NCBI GenBank assembly: GCA_037176905.1
Contig: JBBBWG010008980.1
Coordinates: 1 to 23,551 of the forward strand
DNA from: Azolla pinnata
Lineage: Eukaryota > Streptophyta > Polypodiopsida > Salviniales > Salviniaceae
Length of the DNA: 23,551 nt
Direction of reading: 5' to 3'
Shown here: positions 1 to 10,800 of the stretch, one piece after another
How the letters are laid out: the number at the start of each line of letters is the position of its first letter
Position numbering within the stretch: position 1 is the first letter of the stretch
The notes under the pieces: generated by a model
Databases searched by the model: none
Told to the model about the DNA's origin: nothing
Seen by the model: only the letters and a program-made list of their open reading frames with translations
Made by a program: the position numbers and the translations under genes

Positions 1-480
1 CACATGTAAATAAGATCCCGGTGATCCGAAGGGACACCGGCAATTGTATATAAGACCATGGGGTCTGTCGTGTATAGGATCCGATATTGTGAATATAAGA
101 AGAGCTTGGCGCTTACATTGTGTAGTGTGTCTATCTTGTGTTGTGATTGGTGTATTGCGATCGGAAGTTAACTGCTGACGGAAGGAACACTTAGCCGGGA
201 TTACGGCTGGGAGCATCTACACCTAGATCGGGATTTCCCCGATTCTTCCGGGAAGCCGTAAGCGACTGGCTATCAAAGAACAAAGCAATCTACCATTCAT
301 CGTCACCCACAAACAGTCTTAGTCTTTCTCCGGAAGGGCTAACAACAGTATCCTGAAACCAAGGATCAATTGTTGGTCGTGGATGTAATCGGCGATATTC
401 CTCTTTATCTAGATACAACCAGCAACGACCAACGATTTCTATCTACACTAAAACAAGAACATTAATCAATTTAAGTTATT
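1..480 (+). mobile_element. Possible LTR or promoter fragment of a decayed retroelement
   Basis: The stretch has the look of a long terminal repeat: a TATA-like box (tatataag, about 47-54), a second tataag shortly after, then a moderately GC-rich leader with no open frame. A short inverted repeat (gttggtcgt near 373 and acgaccaac near 425) lies at the right. No coding domain, clear TG...CA ends, primer-binding site or matching second copy is visible in the window, so the family cannot be named. It is treated as an old, incomplete fragment; an ordinary plant promoter or untranslated leader is an alternative. Confidence 0.22.
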
Positions 481-1040
481 TATAAAATGAATTAATAATA
501 TATTAAAGAGAACAATTTCGATCTATGGAGATACTTATTAACTCCGCCCTAAAAGCCGCAGCACCCCCGTTACCCAATGCCAAGGCGACCCTCCACTCAG
601 CATCGTGAACGCTCCGGGGCTGCCGACCATCTAATCATGGTGGTAATCCAACTATCTCCCGGTCTACTACTGTCCGAGCAACTCTTGTGTGGCCGCTCCG
701 ACGGTTCATGGTATGTGCAAGTATGGTCTGACGAAGCCAAACTAAGCTCACTGCAGAGTGCTCGGGCATGAGGTACCGACAGTGAAATGCAAATATAATT
801 TTCTCAATTACCCCATCTCTATATGTCGCGAGGTCGTAGACATTCCGGACATGTATTGTCACTAGCTCCAGGAGGTATCCAAGGACGCCTCGATCCCCCC
901 ATTGTCATAGAGGGTGTAAAATGATCAGCTGGCATCATGATCACGACCAGCATGATCAGGTCCAAAAGCTGTGACGTGGGCACTCCCATCCACGTCATAG
1001 ATGAGTATGCATGTCTGTATGGATATACAGGTGAAGACAT
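481..1040. other. Unassigned non-genic stretch
   Basis: Only short open frames (about 60-75 codons) occur on either strand and none resembles a known protein family. Composition changes near 540 from AT-rich to more balanced, and back near 1040, which suggests a separate insertion or decayed coding DNA between those points. No RNA gene, repeat array or recognisable promoter was seen. Confidence 0.4.
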
Positions 1041-1056
1041 ACTAATATAAGCTAAT

Positions 1057-1215
1057 TTGCAACTATGTTGCAGCTATGTTGCAGCTATGTTGCAACAAAC
1101 AGTGCATCTATTTTGTAGCAACGTCACGGGAAACAACCCGTCTATATTGCAACAACGTCGCGGCAAAATGTGTAGTAAGATCCAATTTTGCTGCAACATA
1201 GACACACTTGCTACC
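1057..1215. repeat. GCAACA/GTTGCAG-rich simple repeat cluster
   Basis: The segment opens with a repeated GTTGCAGCTAT-type unit of 11 bp (about 1067-1095) and continues with scattered GCAACA and GTTGCA words. It includes a loose inverted pair, gcggcaaaa near 1161 and ttttgctgc near 1186. The small open frame across it reflects the repeat and is not taken as a gene. A related gcggcaaaa word recurs beside the inverted repeats near 1880, so both may belong to one decayed element or satellite family. Confidence 0.45.
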
Positions 1216-1536
1216 GCAAAATCACCACAACCATATTGCAACACTTTGTCCCAAGCAGGATTCAAACTCATGACCTCATTTGAAACAATCAAGTAATAAG
1301 TGAAAATATCTCGCATGAATAGTCTCAAACGTGCCTCCTTTATAAATAGGTCGTGAAAGCTTGAGTTTCTCATTCATCTTAAGAGTTCTCTAACTTTTTA
1401 GCATCTAAAATGAACAAGCTTTTGAAGATATATATGCTCTCAAATTGAGAACAAAAAGAGATATATAAATATAAATAAAATGAGAATATCATTTCTTTTA
1501 ATTTAAGTATTTGCCGCTAAACTTGCAATAACGGTT

Positions 1537-1584
1537 GCGTCTGTAGGTGCAACAAAAGTCGCATCTACAGGTGCAACAAAAGTC
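1537..1584. repeat. 24-bp tandem duplication
   Basis: Two adjacent 24-bp units, 1537-1560 and 1561-1584, end in the same ggtgcaacaaaagtc. They differ at a few positions in the first half (gcgtctgta versus gcatctaca). The unit carries the GCAACA word seen upstream, and the CGC/GTCGC words continue into the 12-bp array that follows. Confidence 0.7.
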
Positions 1585-1607
1585 GCAGTAAGTCTGCAGT
1601 AAAGGTC

Positions 1608-1869
1608 GCGTAGAATTTCGCATATAACTTCGTGTATAATATCGCGTATAATATCGCATATAATTTTGCTTATAATTTTACTTAGAAATTCGCGTATAGT
1701 TTCGCGCATATGTTAGCATATAATTTTGCGCATATGTTAGCATATAATTTCGCATATATGTTTGCGTATATGTTAGCGTATAATTTCGCGTATATGGTTG
1801 TGTATATATGCGCATATATGGTTGCGTATATGATTGCATACATATTCACGTATAACTTCGCATATATAA
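1608..1869. repeat. 12-bp minisatellite, consensus close to CGCGTATAATTT
   Basis: About twenty degenerate units of 11-13 bp follow one another, each built from a CGC(G/A) core, then TATA, then TAATTT or TATGTT. Because the unit is a multiple of three, long frames stay open on both strands and give a monotonous tetrapeptide repeat (AYNF/AYML-like) on the + strand. This is a by-product of the period and not evidence for a protein. Each unit contains a short alternating purine-pyrimidine run (CGCGTATA). No flanking coding sequence explains it. Confidence 0.75.
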
Positions 1870-1966
1870 TCGCAGCAAATGCGCGGCAAAATTTTTATGT
1901 CGTTTGCTGCGAGTTTTGTCGTGATGTTTTATGAACTTTTGTAGAACCAAATTCGCGACAAAACTC
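1870..1966. repeat. Two adjoining perfect inverted repeats
   Basis: tcgcagcaaa at 1870-1879 is the exact reverse complement of tttgctgcga at 1903-1912 (10-bp stem, 23-nt loop). Immediately after, gagttttgtcg at 1911-1921 is the reverse complement of cgacaaaactc at 1956-1966 (11-bp stem, 34-nt loop). The two right/left arms overlap by two bases, so the pair could form alternative or stacked hairpins. They directly abut the right end of the 12-bp minisatellite and may mark the edge of a foldback or MITE-like element. No target-site duplication was identified. Confidence 0.6.
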
Positions 1967-2159
1967 ATGACAAACTCACCAATACCTTGTAGTGTTTATA
2001 GATTTTTCATGTTAGAAAAAGAGGTGCATAATCAAGTAAGTTGAAAGTAGATAGAACACTATCATAAAATGATAGGGCTTTGATGATGACTGAAACATGC
2101 GAATTAAGGTCACAAGAAAAGGTTCGATATATTCAGTCTTATATTCATGGGTATAATAA

Positions 2160-2339
2160 TTTATTCTAATAATTCAAGATAAATGGGCATTGGACTTTTG
2201 CAATAGACTTTCAATTGATAAATATGGTTGCAGGGCAATCGATTCCACATTTAAGACTAACCAACTTGGATTACTATTATATGTTGTAGTTTCTCCAAAC
2301 AAACAAGATATTGGCATCCCTTTATGCTATATGCTATGA
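2160..2339 (+). pseudogene. MULE transposase DDE-domain fragment
   Basis: In one frame this segment reads DKWALDFCNR..., then IDSTFKTNQLG... at about 2239-2270, then VVVSPNKQDIGIPLCYML, and stops at 2337-2339. The IDSTFKTN block, with the family's first catalytic aspartate at 2242-2244, followed by a hydrophobic strand and a G-I-P-L segment, is the signature of the MULE catalytic core that precedes SWIM-type domains. The second Asp and the Glu of the triad are not recognisable downstream. An imperfect repeat, agtttgatcgactata at about 2404-2419 and again at 2439-2454, interrupts the following sequence. Confidence 0.65.
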
Positions 2340-2607
2340 TGGGTATAAACATGAACAATATACATTAGAGGTAACTTAAAAAGTCATCTTCAAGCAGAGG
2401 AAGAGTTTGATCGACTATAAATTGTCACAAAGAGGAAGAGTTTGATCGACTATATGTTTCAATTATCATGCAAGAATATAAGGATTTTCTAATGATTTGT
2501 GTAATTATATTAAAATGGGTTGGTGTGAGCATGCATGTCAATAGAGAAAGCTATGGCCAAACTTTGGCCAATTATTCAACTATAGACATGTAGACACTAT
2601 AAATCTT

Positions 2608-3054
2608 GTGGAGCAACATTGGTGTTTTATTAATTTATACACTGAAGTAAAGGGAAGGATTAATCGATCTTTGATTGATTTGCTTTATGCATTATTTGGG
2701 TATAGTGCGACTAGGACATGGCTTGGGGGACCAATCTTGGAATGGTTCCTACATAAACAAGAGGTTTCTGAAAGCGGAAGATTTTTTCCTCGTGCTAATT
2801 GCAATGATCACAATATTAGATTAAGCGGAACACAAAAATTCTTAGAGAGATATGTAATAGATCCAAATATTATCAAGGTTTTGGATGAGACAAGATTATT
2901 ATTTATAGTTTTGAGTATGACAAAGGTGGGGATATGGTATAATGTATCGGTTCAATGTTCTTTTTGCGATTGCCAAGATTATGCAAACAAGTGCAAACAC
3001 TTGATGGGTATCCGTTTAATAATTGAGATTATGCACACAAGTGCAAACACTTGA
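2608..3054 (+). pseudogene. MULE transposase C-terminal part with SWIM zinc finger
   Basis: An open stretch of 148 codons reads from a Trp/Leu-rich helical region through the block VSVQCSFCDCQDYANKCKH. Its C-D-C ... C-K-H spacing is the CxCx(n)CxH pattern of a SWIM finger, a zinc-binding DNA or protein contact domain found after the DDE core in Mutator-like transposases. The ATG at the left end is probably an internal methionine of the former protein. Exactly at the finger, a 50-bp tandem duplication (2977-3026 and 3027-3076) repeats the CKH-coding segment and ends the frame. No intact protein can result. Confidence 0.65.
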
Positions 3055-3076
3055 TGGGTATCTGTTTAATAATTGA
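2977..3076 (+). repeat. 50-bp tandem duplication within the SWIM region
   Basis: Two adjacent 50-bp copies begin gattatgca(a/c)acaagtgc and end gtttaataattga. They differ at only about two positions (aaacaag/cacacaag type and tccg/tctg), so this duplication is much younger than the roughly 250-bp duplication that surrounds it. Confidence 0.85.
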
Positions 3077-3149
3077 GCATCATATGCTAATATTAAAAAA
3101 TGCATTAAATGGTTAGATTATGAGGCCAAAATATAATAATCCAAGGATT

Positions 3150-3403
3150 GAAAGCGAAAGAATTTTGCCTCGTGCTAATTGCAATTATCACAAGCTTAGA
3201 TTAAGCAGAGCACAAAAATTCTTAGAGATATATATAATATATCTAAATACGAGTAAGGTTTTGGGTGAGCGAAGATTATTAATTATAGTTTTGAGTATAA
3301 CAAAGGTGGGGATATGGTATAAAGTATCAGTTCAATGTTATTTTCATGATTTCCAAGATTATGCAAGTGCAAACACTTGATGAATATCCGTTTAATAATT
3401 GAG
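3150..3403 (+). pseudogene. Second, diverged copy of the SWIM-finger segment
   Basis: This stretch aligns with 2770-3027 from gaaagcg(g)aaga through cctcgtgctaattgcaat, acaaaaattcttagaga, ggtggggatatggtataa and gtttaataattgag. Substitutions are scattered, and the finger cysteines are mostly lost (reads SVQCYFHDFQDYA). A short deletion removes the segment between atgca and agtgcaaac. The copies are in tandem about 380 bp apart, pointing to an old segmental duplication inside a dead transposon rather than two separate insertions. Confidence 0.75.
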
Positions 3404-3720
3404 CATCATTAATATATTCCAATACTAAAAAATGCATGCAGTGGGTTAGACAATGAGGTCAAAATCTATAATCTAGGGATCGATCAAGATAATAATATGC
3501 ATGTTACTATGGAAGAGGTTCATTTACTTTAACAAGATCTTGAAAATCGCAAGGATTATTTGAGTACGTTTAAAATGCCATCAAATGCTGCTATTGATGG
3601 TTCTAATATACAAGAATGTAGAGAAATGATTAATACATTAAAGAGAAATTTGATGAGTATCTCAAGTCCAAGCACTATAGGGATGCCTCAAAGAGGGAGC
3701 ATATGATAATTGCAACATGT

Positions 3721-4684
3721 TACTAGACTGTAATCATCTTGAAAGTAAATCATCTAATGTTGCTCCTCACAACAAAGTAGAAATTGGTGATTGCCGGGGG
3801 AATGATAGGAGGCATACATGAAGACTTCAAAGGCATTCAAGGAATCACGTTTGATTATCTAAATTGCTAAAAATGAGATGCATGCAATCATTGTGATTGT
3901 AGGACTTAACTCTAGAGGGTGAACGAGTAGCTATTGATATTGGGCATGGCAGTTGGGAGGATAAAGTAATTAACCACCTTATACATGGCGGCGAACGATA
4001 TTTCACATTCGTATGTGATGGAGGAATACAATATAATGAAGTGTATGGCACAAGTGTACTTTGCTAATTAGATGTACATGAGCATGTCAACTCGGAAGGT
4101 ACACTTTTTTGGATAACGTGGGAGTACTTGTAATAAATTAGTGATGTTCTTTTTGTGTAGATTTTGTCCAATTTGATGAGCTATTGCTAAAGTATAAACA
4201 TTTGGTTTTGTAATGTTTTGTTGATTCCTTAATGAGCGAATGTTAAGTTTTCATTTGATTCTTTGCACTTTGTGCATGTTTAATGTTTTCTTACCATCAT
4301 GTCCATATTCGAAGATTTCACTATCAAATTGGCCAAGTCTTTCACACGAAGAGCAAAGCCCATTTCAAGGTAAAGGCATAATCTGAAGTTCAAGCGCGCT
4401 GTCGCGTTGGTCACTCGGGTTGCATCGATGGCGACGTGAGTTGCGTTGCGTCGTGTGTGTGGTCGACCAGTCACACGTACCGCGTCGTGCTCGGAGCAAG
4501 CAATCGATCGGTCATTCGGGTCCTCGACCTGGCGCCATGCCATGCCTCATCTGCCTTGTTCGCTTCGGCTTCGATGATCAGCGATGGCCTTCTTTGATTG
4601 TAGCCTCCGAGGCTGCGTGCTCGTTGCTTCTGCGGCCCTCCAACAAAGTCACACTTCGATTGTTGCTTTTGTTTCTTGTGTGTG
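3721..4684. other. Intergenic stretch, promoter side of the CCDC146-like gene
   Basis: From 3721 to about 4390 the sequence is AT-rich with no recognisable gene; the first part may still be transposon flank. From about 4390 to 4680 it becomes GC-richer with several open frames on both strands (up to 178 codons on the - strand, 4471-5007). None has a recognisable domain, and they overlap the gene's first exon antisense, so they are read as compositional. CpG-containing words (gcgtcgtg, cgcgtcg) are frequent here. Confidence 0.4.
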
Positions 4685-4690
4685 TATAAA
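4685..4690 (+). promoter_or_regulatory. Candidate TATA box of the CCDC146-like gene
   Basis: TATAAA sits about 145 bp upstream of the chosen ATG at 4831, after a GC-richer upstream stretch. Transcription starting about 30 bp downstream would exclude the in-frame ATG at 4690 and make 4831 the first methionine, in agreement with the start chosen. The assignment rests only on position and sequence. Confidence 0.3.
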
Positions 4691-4830
4691 TGATATTTAC
4701 ACATAAATTGACACACACAGACGTACGTGGGAGAGTTGGTTGTCGCAGCAAGCAGAGGGACCGCCCAACAGACGACGTGACGCAGCCGCTGCAGATTGTA
4801 CGTGCTCTTGGCATTCAGGAGGGGGAAGAA

Positions 4831-7800
4831 ATGGGGAGACCAGCGCCCGACGGAGAGGAAGGGGAGGAAGACGCAGCGGAGCAGGAACAGCTTCCGGATT
4901 TGTCCCGGATTGTTGGAGGCCTCGAAGACTTGGTCCGTCAGGGTGCCATTTCTCGAGAAAGAGGGTCCTTCGCTCGCTCCAAGTATGTAATTAACTTCAC
5001 ATGCCAATCCATTTGGTTGACTCCTTCTCCGTTTTCGTCAACCGGATCTTTTTTTATTGCCGTTGCGATGAATTGCGCTAGGGTCGAGGACCTGCATAAA
5101 GCAATCCAAAAAAGCAAGGGTGTAAGAAGGAAGCTTACAAATGACAGTCTTGACCTATCTGCACAATTACAGGTAAGGAAAACACGTTGCTTTTCTTAGC
5201 TTTGGTGGACCTTCTTTTCTCCCAGAAATCTCGACTCTGGTATCGATTGTTGTTTAAGGCTCATGGTACTTCCGCAGGCGGAAATCGAAATATCAAAAAA
5301 ATACATGCAGATACAGGCAGAAGAGGAAACAACACTCGATCTTCTTAGAGAGGACTTTGAGACAGCAGAAAATGAAGCTCTTCTATGCAGGTATATTCAT
5401 TCATAAATATTCGTAGAAAATGCTATCCAACACACATTGTCAAAGCAAACTTTGACATTATGACAGCACGCATTATTGATGCGTTTCTTCATCTTTTGAA
5501 GGGAGAGGGAGCAAAGTTTACTTTTAGAGGAAATTGATTTACGAAGAGCTCAGGAAGAATTCCAAAAAAAGATCAAATTGATCGAAGAAGAGCATGCTGC
5601 AGCTTTGGCTCCTCAAATTCTACAGCTTAAGGTTTGGAAATGATTACTGAATCTCCCTTACAAGACTTGAACATCATTAATAATCATAGAAATGCTCAAG
5701 TCGTAATATGTCTTCTCTAGTGCATAGTTATAGTAATGATGTAGTTGGAATAAGATTATTTCTAATGTCTATAAACAGATGCTATGGGAAATCCTCTCAT
5801 GCTGGTTTTTGGGCCTTAGTCAGAAGGATGTATAGCATTCCTGTTTAAGTTAGATCGAACATCATTATTGTTGGAAACCCATTTTATTGTTCAGAAAAGA
5901 CAAAAGCTCATGCTTAGTGTGATATTTGTTTTGATTAACTTATGTAAACATGACCAATGATGACAATACTCTCTGGATGCAGTTTGACATTGAAGCTGTT
6001 AAAAAACAAATTCAAGAAGATGCTGCCAAAATAGAGCAATGCAACAAAGAGGTACTATTCATAAACGTTTGTGTATTTGCCAAGGTCTCCGGAGCATTAG
6101 TAGGCTTTGTCTCTCTCAATTTTGAGAATTTAGATGGTCCGTTGTTCTTTAAGCTAGCCTTCATTCTTTCTCAAAACAGCTGCTCAATGTTTTTCAAAAC
6201 AGCGATGGTACTGTATACAAATGGATGCATTGTGCTCTCTGATAAACAAGTAGGTCAGTAAAATCGAAATCTCCTGTGATGTAGTCACTTTGACGATCCC
6301 CAAAGTGAAGTATTTTAGGTTTAAGTCATGAAGATACAAAACTCCAGTGATTGAAGGATTTTGAAACTAATTAAATGACTTTCAATGCAAGTACGTTTAT
6401 ATTCGGGCTATCAGGAATGATTCCAATAATTGTGGGAATCTTCGTGGATAGATATCCTTCATAGGAGATAAACCCCACGAGTAGCTAATGAAGGGCTGCA
6501 AAGCAATGCATCAGAGTTGATATGAACTTCTTTTGAATACATTTGTTTTACCCTTTCTATTTTCAAAATATCGAGAAGACTTACAGATACATTCATGTGC
6601 TTTATTTGTTTCATGTGAGGAGCACGACTTTTGCATTGCATTAATTACAGGTTCTTTTTAGTGTTCTTCTTTTCACACTTCTGTGTTTGGCTATGCTTTC
6701 TTTATGCAAGATTCATTTTTTTCTATACTTGGAATTGAATGATATGGGTAACTAACATGTGTTAATGTTCTATGTGTGGCTGCTGTAGGTTGAAGCTACT
6801 AAACAAAAGCTGTCTGAAATTGTAATGGAAAGTGAGCAATTACAAATCCAAAAGAAACGCAATGCTGAAGTATTAACAGGTTTTGATGGAGTGCCAGAGA
6901 AACTTCGTAAACAGGTCACTATCAGTTGAATATTGCATTTTTTTCAACACAGATGGTTTTCTACCATTTATTTGGGTCAATAACAGAACGTGGGCTCAAG
7001 TTGCTAGATGCTCATGAACAGCACTAGTTAAATGCACTTTAAATAAAAGCTCCTTCGTTTATGTTACTCAATTATATGCTGGTGCAGGAACCCTCAGAGA
7101 TTTTAATGGGGAAAGCATAGTGAATCTGAATGTGCTTCAAAAGCTAGATGGGTATGCTTGACTACTCTCATAGATGGGCCTATTCAAATCCCATTGTTAC
7201 TCTTGTTGTTCCCGTTTTGCGGAACAGTCAATCAGTTTATGGAAATGGTATGTTGGCCAATAGTCCAGTTGGGATATTTGTCCGGATTCTCCTTGTTTGC
7301 TTCGTGTTGTGGCGTGTTACCAGTATACACGCATTGGAGCACTCACCCAACAGTGCACAGATCAAGAGAGAAACGAATAGTGCAGACACAGAGACAAGAG
7401 ACAAGAGAGAAACAAACTTTATATTCATATATTCTTCTTTTTTCTCTCTTGAAGTCGTAACCCTACTTTCTGGGTTTGCAGTTGTCCTCGGTCAGTAATA
7501 CTTTTAAATTAGGGAACAAAATACTTATTTAAAATATAGTGTTTTTGTATTTATCTCACACACTTCGACTGGAAAATGAGAGTTATTTCGGCCAAACTTT
7601 GGGGGTTAGAGGATTCTTTTTCTGATGCATACACTATTGTATGTGAAGCTATTTATTGAGCACTTTGTCTGTTCTATTACTCTTTGTACATGTAAATTAG
7701 AAACTTATCTTTTGCAAATATATGGGTCAAGATATGCCACACAGAATGGTTTGCAATATAGATAGATAGATAGATAGATAGATACATCCACCTGCAAGGG

Positions 7801-10800
7801 TATGTCTCAACTACATTCTAGTATGCTGAAAATTATACTCCATAGCATCATTCATAAACGAGTTATATTAATGATCTTGTTAATTTATTTTCTATAAAGA
7901 TAAATGATAAATACGGTTATTTACATTGTCATTAAATTAATTATAGTTGGTGTAATTCACATTATAATTTTGTTAATTTTGTCATCCGTGATGATTTTTT
8001 CAAGAACCACAAAGAGTAGGCCAGTATTACTCCTATTATTGAGGAGTATTTTCTCTTTACATACATGGTGAAATATAGAACGGTGTATTTAAATATCCAA
8101 CAATCGCATCCCACCACATTTTTATGAGACACAATCATCTTTGATTGTTCAGATAATATTTTATTTTATTACTTTAGGTGTTTTGTGTATACATCAGATT
8201 AACAATAGAAAATGCGTTTTTGCTATCTGCAGGGAGATGCACTAGTAAATGCTGTAAAAGGTCTTCATTTGCAGGAACAACGACAACATGATAAGGTGAG
8301 AACATTTTCCAATATTTCTATGGCAAGTGTGCAAGTTGATTTCTCATCTTTATTAGCAACCAACTTCAAATTGACAAGCTTATATTTGACATAGAGTTCT
8401 TGATGTGAAATGAAAGATCAAAGACATGGAGAATGAATTGTTAAATAACCAAAATGCCAGAAGAAACCTAGGAGAGGAGTATACCCGATCATGCTCAGAG
8501 GTTGAAAAAGTTCGTCGATATGTTGAGCAAAAGGTGAATATATAGTTCTATCTTTGAAAGTATCCATATTTTGTAGTGCGGAAAGTTTTATGCTGATTCA
8601 TCCATGCTTGGAAGAGTTAATGAAAACCATATATTGAACATACAAATTAAGTTGGAGTTCAATCCACATAGTATAAAATCTAATTTCAGAAAATAGAAGC
8701 CTTGTTCTATGAATAGAAGTTATAGATATACAGTTGTCTGGCTTGATTGAGCTAATTCTCGATTTTCCCAAAGCCATCTGAGATCTATCTTTTGAGCTAA
8801 GATGCGATTTCAAATGAATTACATCTTCCAGCTCTAAGTGGGGCTTTTTTTTATGGTATCAAATTGTTACAGTTTCCTCTAATAGCATTTTAAGCCATTT
8901 ATGAAAGAGGCTTGGGAAACCCTATTGTGGATTTCTATGCGGGATAGTTTTACTATTTGCAATTGTAAGAGACATCCTCTCTAACGGCTGTTTAAGTATG
9001 TCCTGGAAGAGACTTGGTGAACCAGTGTGCTGTTATCATTTAAGTGCAAGGTCTTTTGGAAAAGAAACGTTTGGTGACCCTGTGGCTGCTATACCTATGT
9101 CATTAATACAAAAATGTTTTCAATCGTTGCTTTTATATCTGTTCTGAGTTCAGTAAAGGATATCGTCTTCTTTGTGTGTGTATACATTTATATGTATATC
9201 CACAGATACAGTCGATGGTTAGTTGCGAAATCGTGCTTAATGATAATAACTTTGTAGGAGTTATCCATCAATGAATTGAAGAAGGAATTGGAGATGGCAT
9301 CTTTGGAGGCTGATCAGTACCTTGCAGATCGGGTTACTATTCCCTCAGCATTAATTGTGATACAAATTCCTATTTCAGAAATTTCCAACTTCTAAGTTTA
9401 TAACCTTGGTATGTGTCACATGTATAGGTAAATCTTGACATGCAGCTAAAATCATCACAACTTGACCAGAAACATGAACAAGAAATTCTTGCCCAGCATC
9501 TAAAAGAGAAGGAGCGTGTTTTTCGTAAGCTGAAGCACATTGAAAGTCAATTGAAAGGAATCCAAGAGACCATACCTCTAATCAATTTGGAGAAGGAAAA
9601 AGTTCACCACCAGGTGATGTTTATAAGTCACAGAATAACCTGATTCTCCAAATGCTTTTCACAAAACGAGTATTAATTATTCGTGATTATTGGCATTTGC
9701 ACATGAATAATGCATCGAGATAGAATCAGTAACTTGTGAGGAAAAAATAAATTTCTAGCCTTTTAATTGTGACCATGAGACTAAGTGCTTTGCATTCTAA
9801 TCTGTTATGAATACAAGCATGCACAATATTTTACAAGTCGGTTAATTGTTTCCTAATTTCCTTTAGTTGATCATCTTTATGAGTAGAATAACTAAACTGT
9901 GATTGCTGGAAAATAATTCTTTGTGATTCTTTCACCTGTGATACTTGCATGAATTGTTCATGCCTGCTTCTGTCTAATTACGTATGTTAAGGATATAAAA
10001 GAGCACTAGTTTCAGTCTGCTGGGCCTCAGAAAAACCATTCCGATCTAAAAGAAATTGTTGCTAAAATGTTTCTCAGGCAAAAAATTCCATGAACTTGAC
10101 AGGTAATTCTGGCAGAAAACGAGAAAAGGAAAGCTAGTGCATGTGTAGAGGAATTGAGGAAAGAGTTTGATCTTCAGATGCGAAATTATCTTGGAATAGA
10201 AACAGTCACCAAAGACGTCTCAACTAAACTTCGAAATGGATACAAGGAGGTCTATACAAGACAAAATTTCGTCTATCATGTCTACGAACAGATCTGCTTT
10301 AATTAATGTTCTGACTATTCACTCTTGTGAATTTATAGGTGGTGAGGCTTGAAAAGGAGGTTTTAGCAGCAATAGAAGTAGAATATGTGGGTTACCAACA
10401 AATGGGAGAGCTATCAAGTTTACGGGATTATACATGCCGTCTTCTGTCATCTAAAGTAAATATTTCTTCCACATAAGAATATGCAAATAATCTCTTGATG
10501 GTTTTTTCTATCAATTGATATATGAAAGTATATATATTTCCTTTTGCTTTTGTGCCCTTTATTCTTAAATGTCTGTAATCTTTGGTCTGTCTAGGAAAAT
10601 ATTACAATTGTAGGCCTTTGTCTCTTAGTTCTTGTCACCTTACTGTCCTCATGAGCTGTCAAAATCACTGGCTCAAGTTAGATGTTGAGGTAACCGCAAG
10701 GCATCATAACTCTAGTATGAAGATATGCAGATTAAATCTCACCCAATTGCCTGTATTTGGGTGTCATAATTTGATGTGCCATACTCATCTTATCCTCCAA

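Larger units (their letters stand above)
2160..3720 (+). mobile_element. Decayed MULE-type DNA transposon coding region
   Basis: Pieces of one transposase lie in the expected order on the + strand: a DDE-domain fragment (2160-2339), a region leading into a SWIM zinc finger (2608-3027), a diverged second copy of that finger region (3150-3403), and a possible C-terminal tail (about 3530-3680) whose frame reads helical, charged residues. This order, catalytic domain then SWIM finger, is that of Mutator-like/FAR1-type transposases. Intervening stop codons and frame changes mean no complete protein is encoded. Terminal inverted repeats and target duplications were not found, so the borders are only those of the recognisable coding debris. 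Confidence 0.7.

Noticed and set aside
1200-1300. A second tRNA-like box B (gagtttgaatcctgc on the - strand)
   Set aside because: No acceptable box A at the right distance upstream, so a single 11-bp match was judged chance.
1710-1934. Possible repetitive peptide gene (AYNF/AYML repeats)
   Set aside because: The frame stays open only because the underlying minisatellite has a 12-bp period; the opposite strand is equally open.
4471-5007. 178-codon open frame on the - strand over the CCDC146-like gene start
   Set aside because: No recognisable domain, it lies antisense to exon 1, and the local GC-rich composition explains open frames on both strands.
7148-7498. Two overlapping open frames of 100-116 codons in intron 6
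   Set aside because: No recognised protein family, overlapping frames, and LTR-leader-like composition; no evidence for a nested gene.
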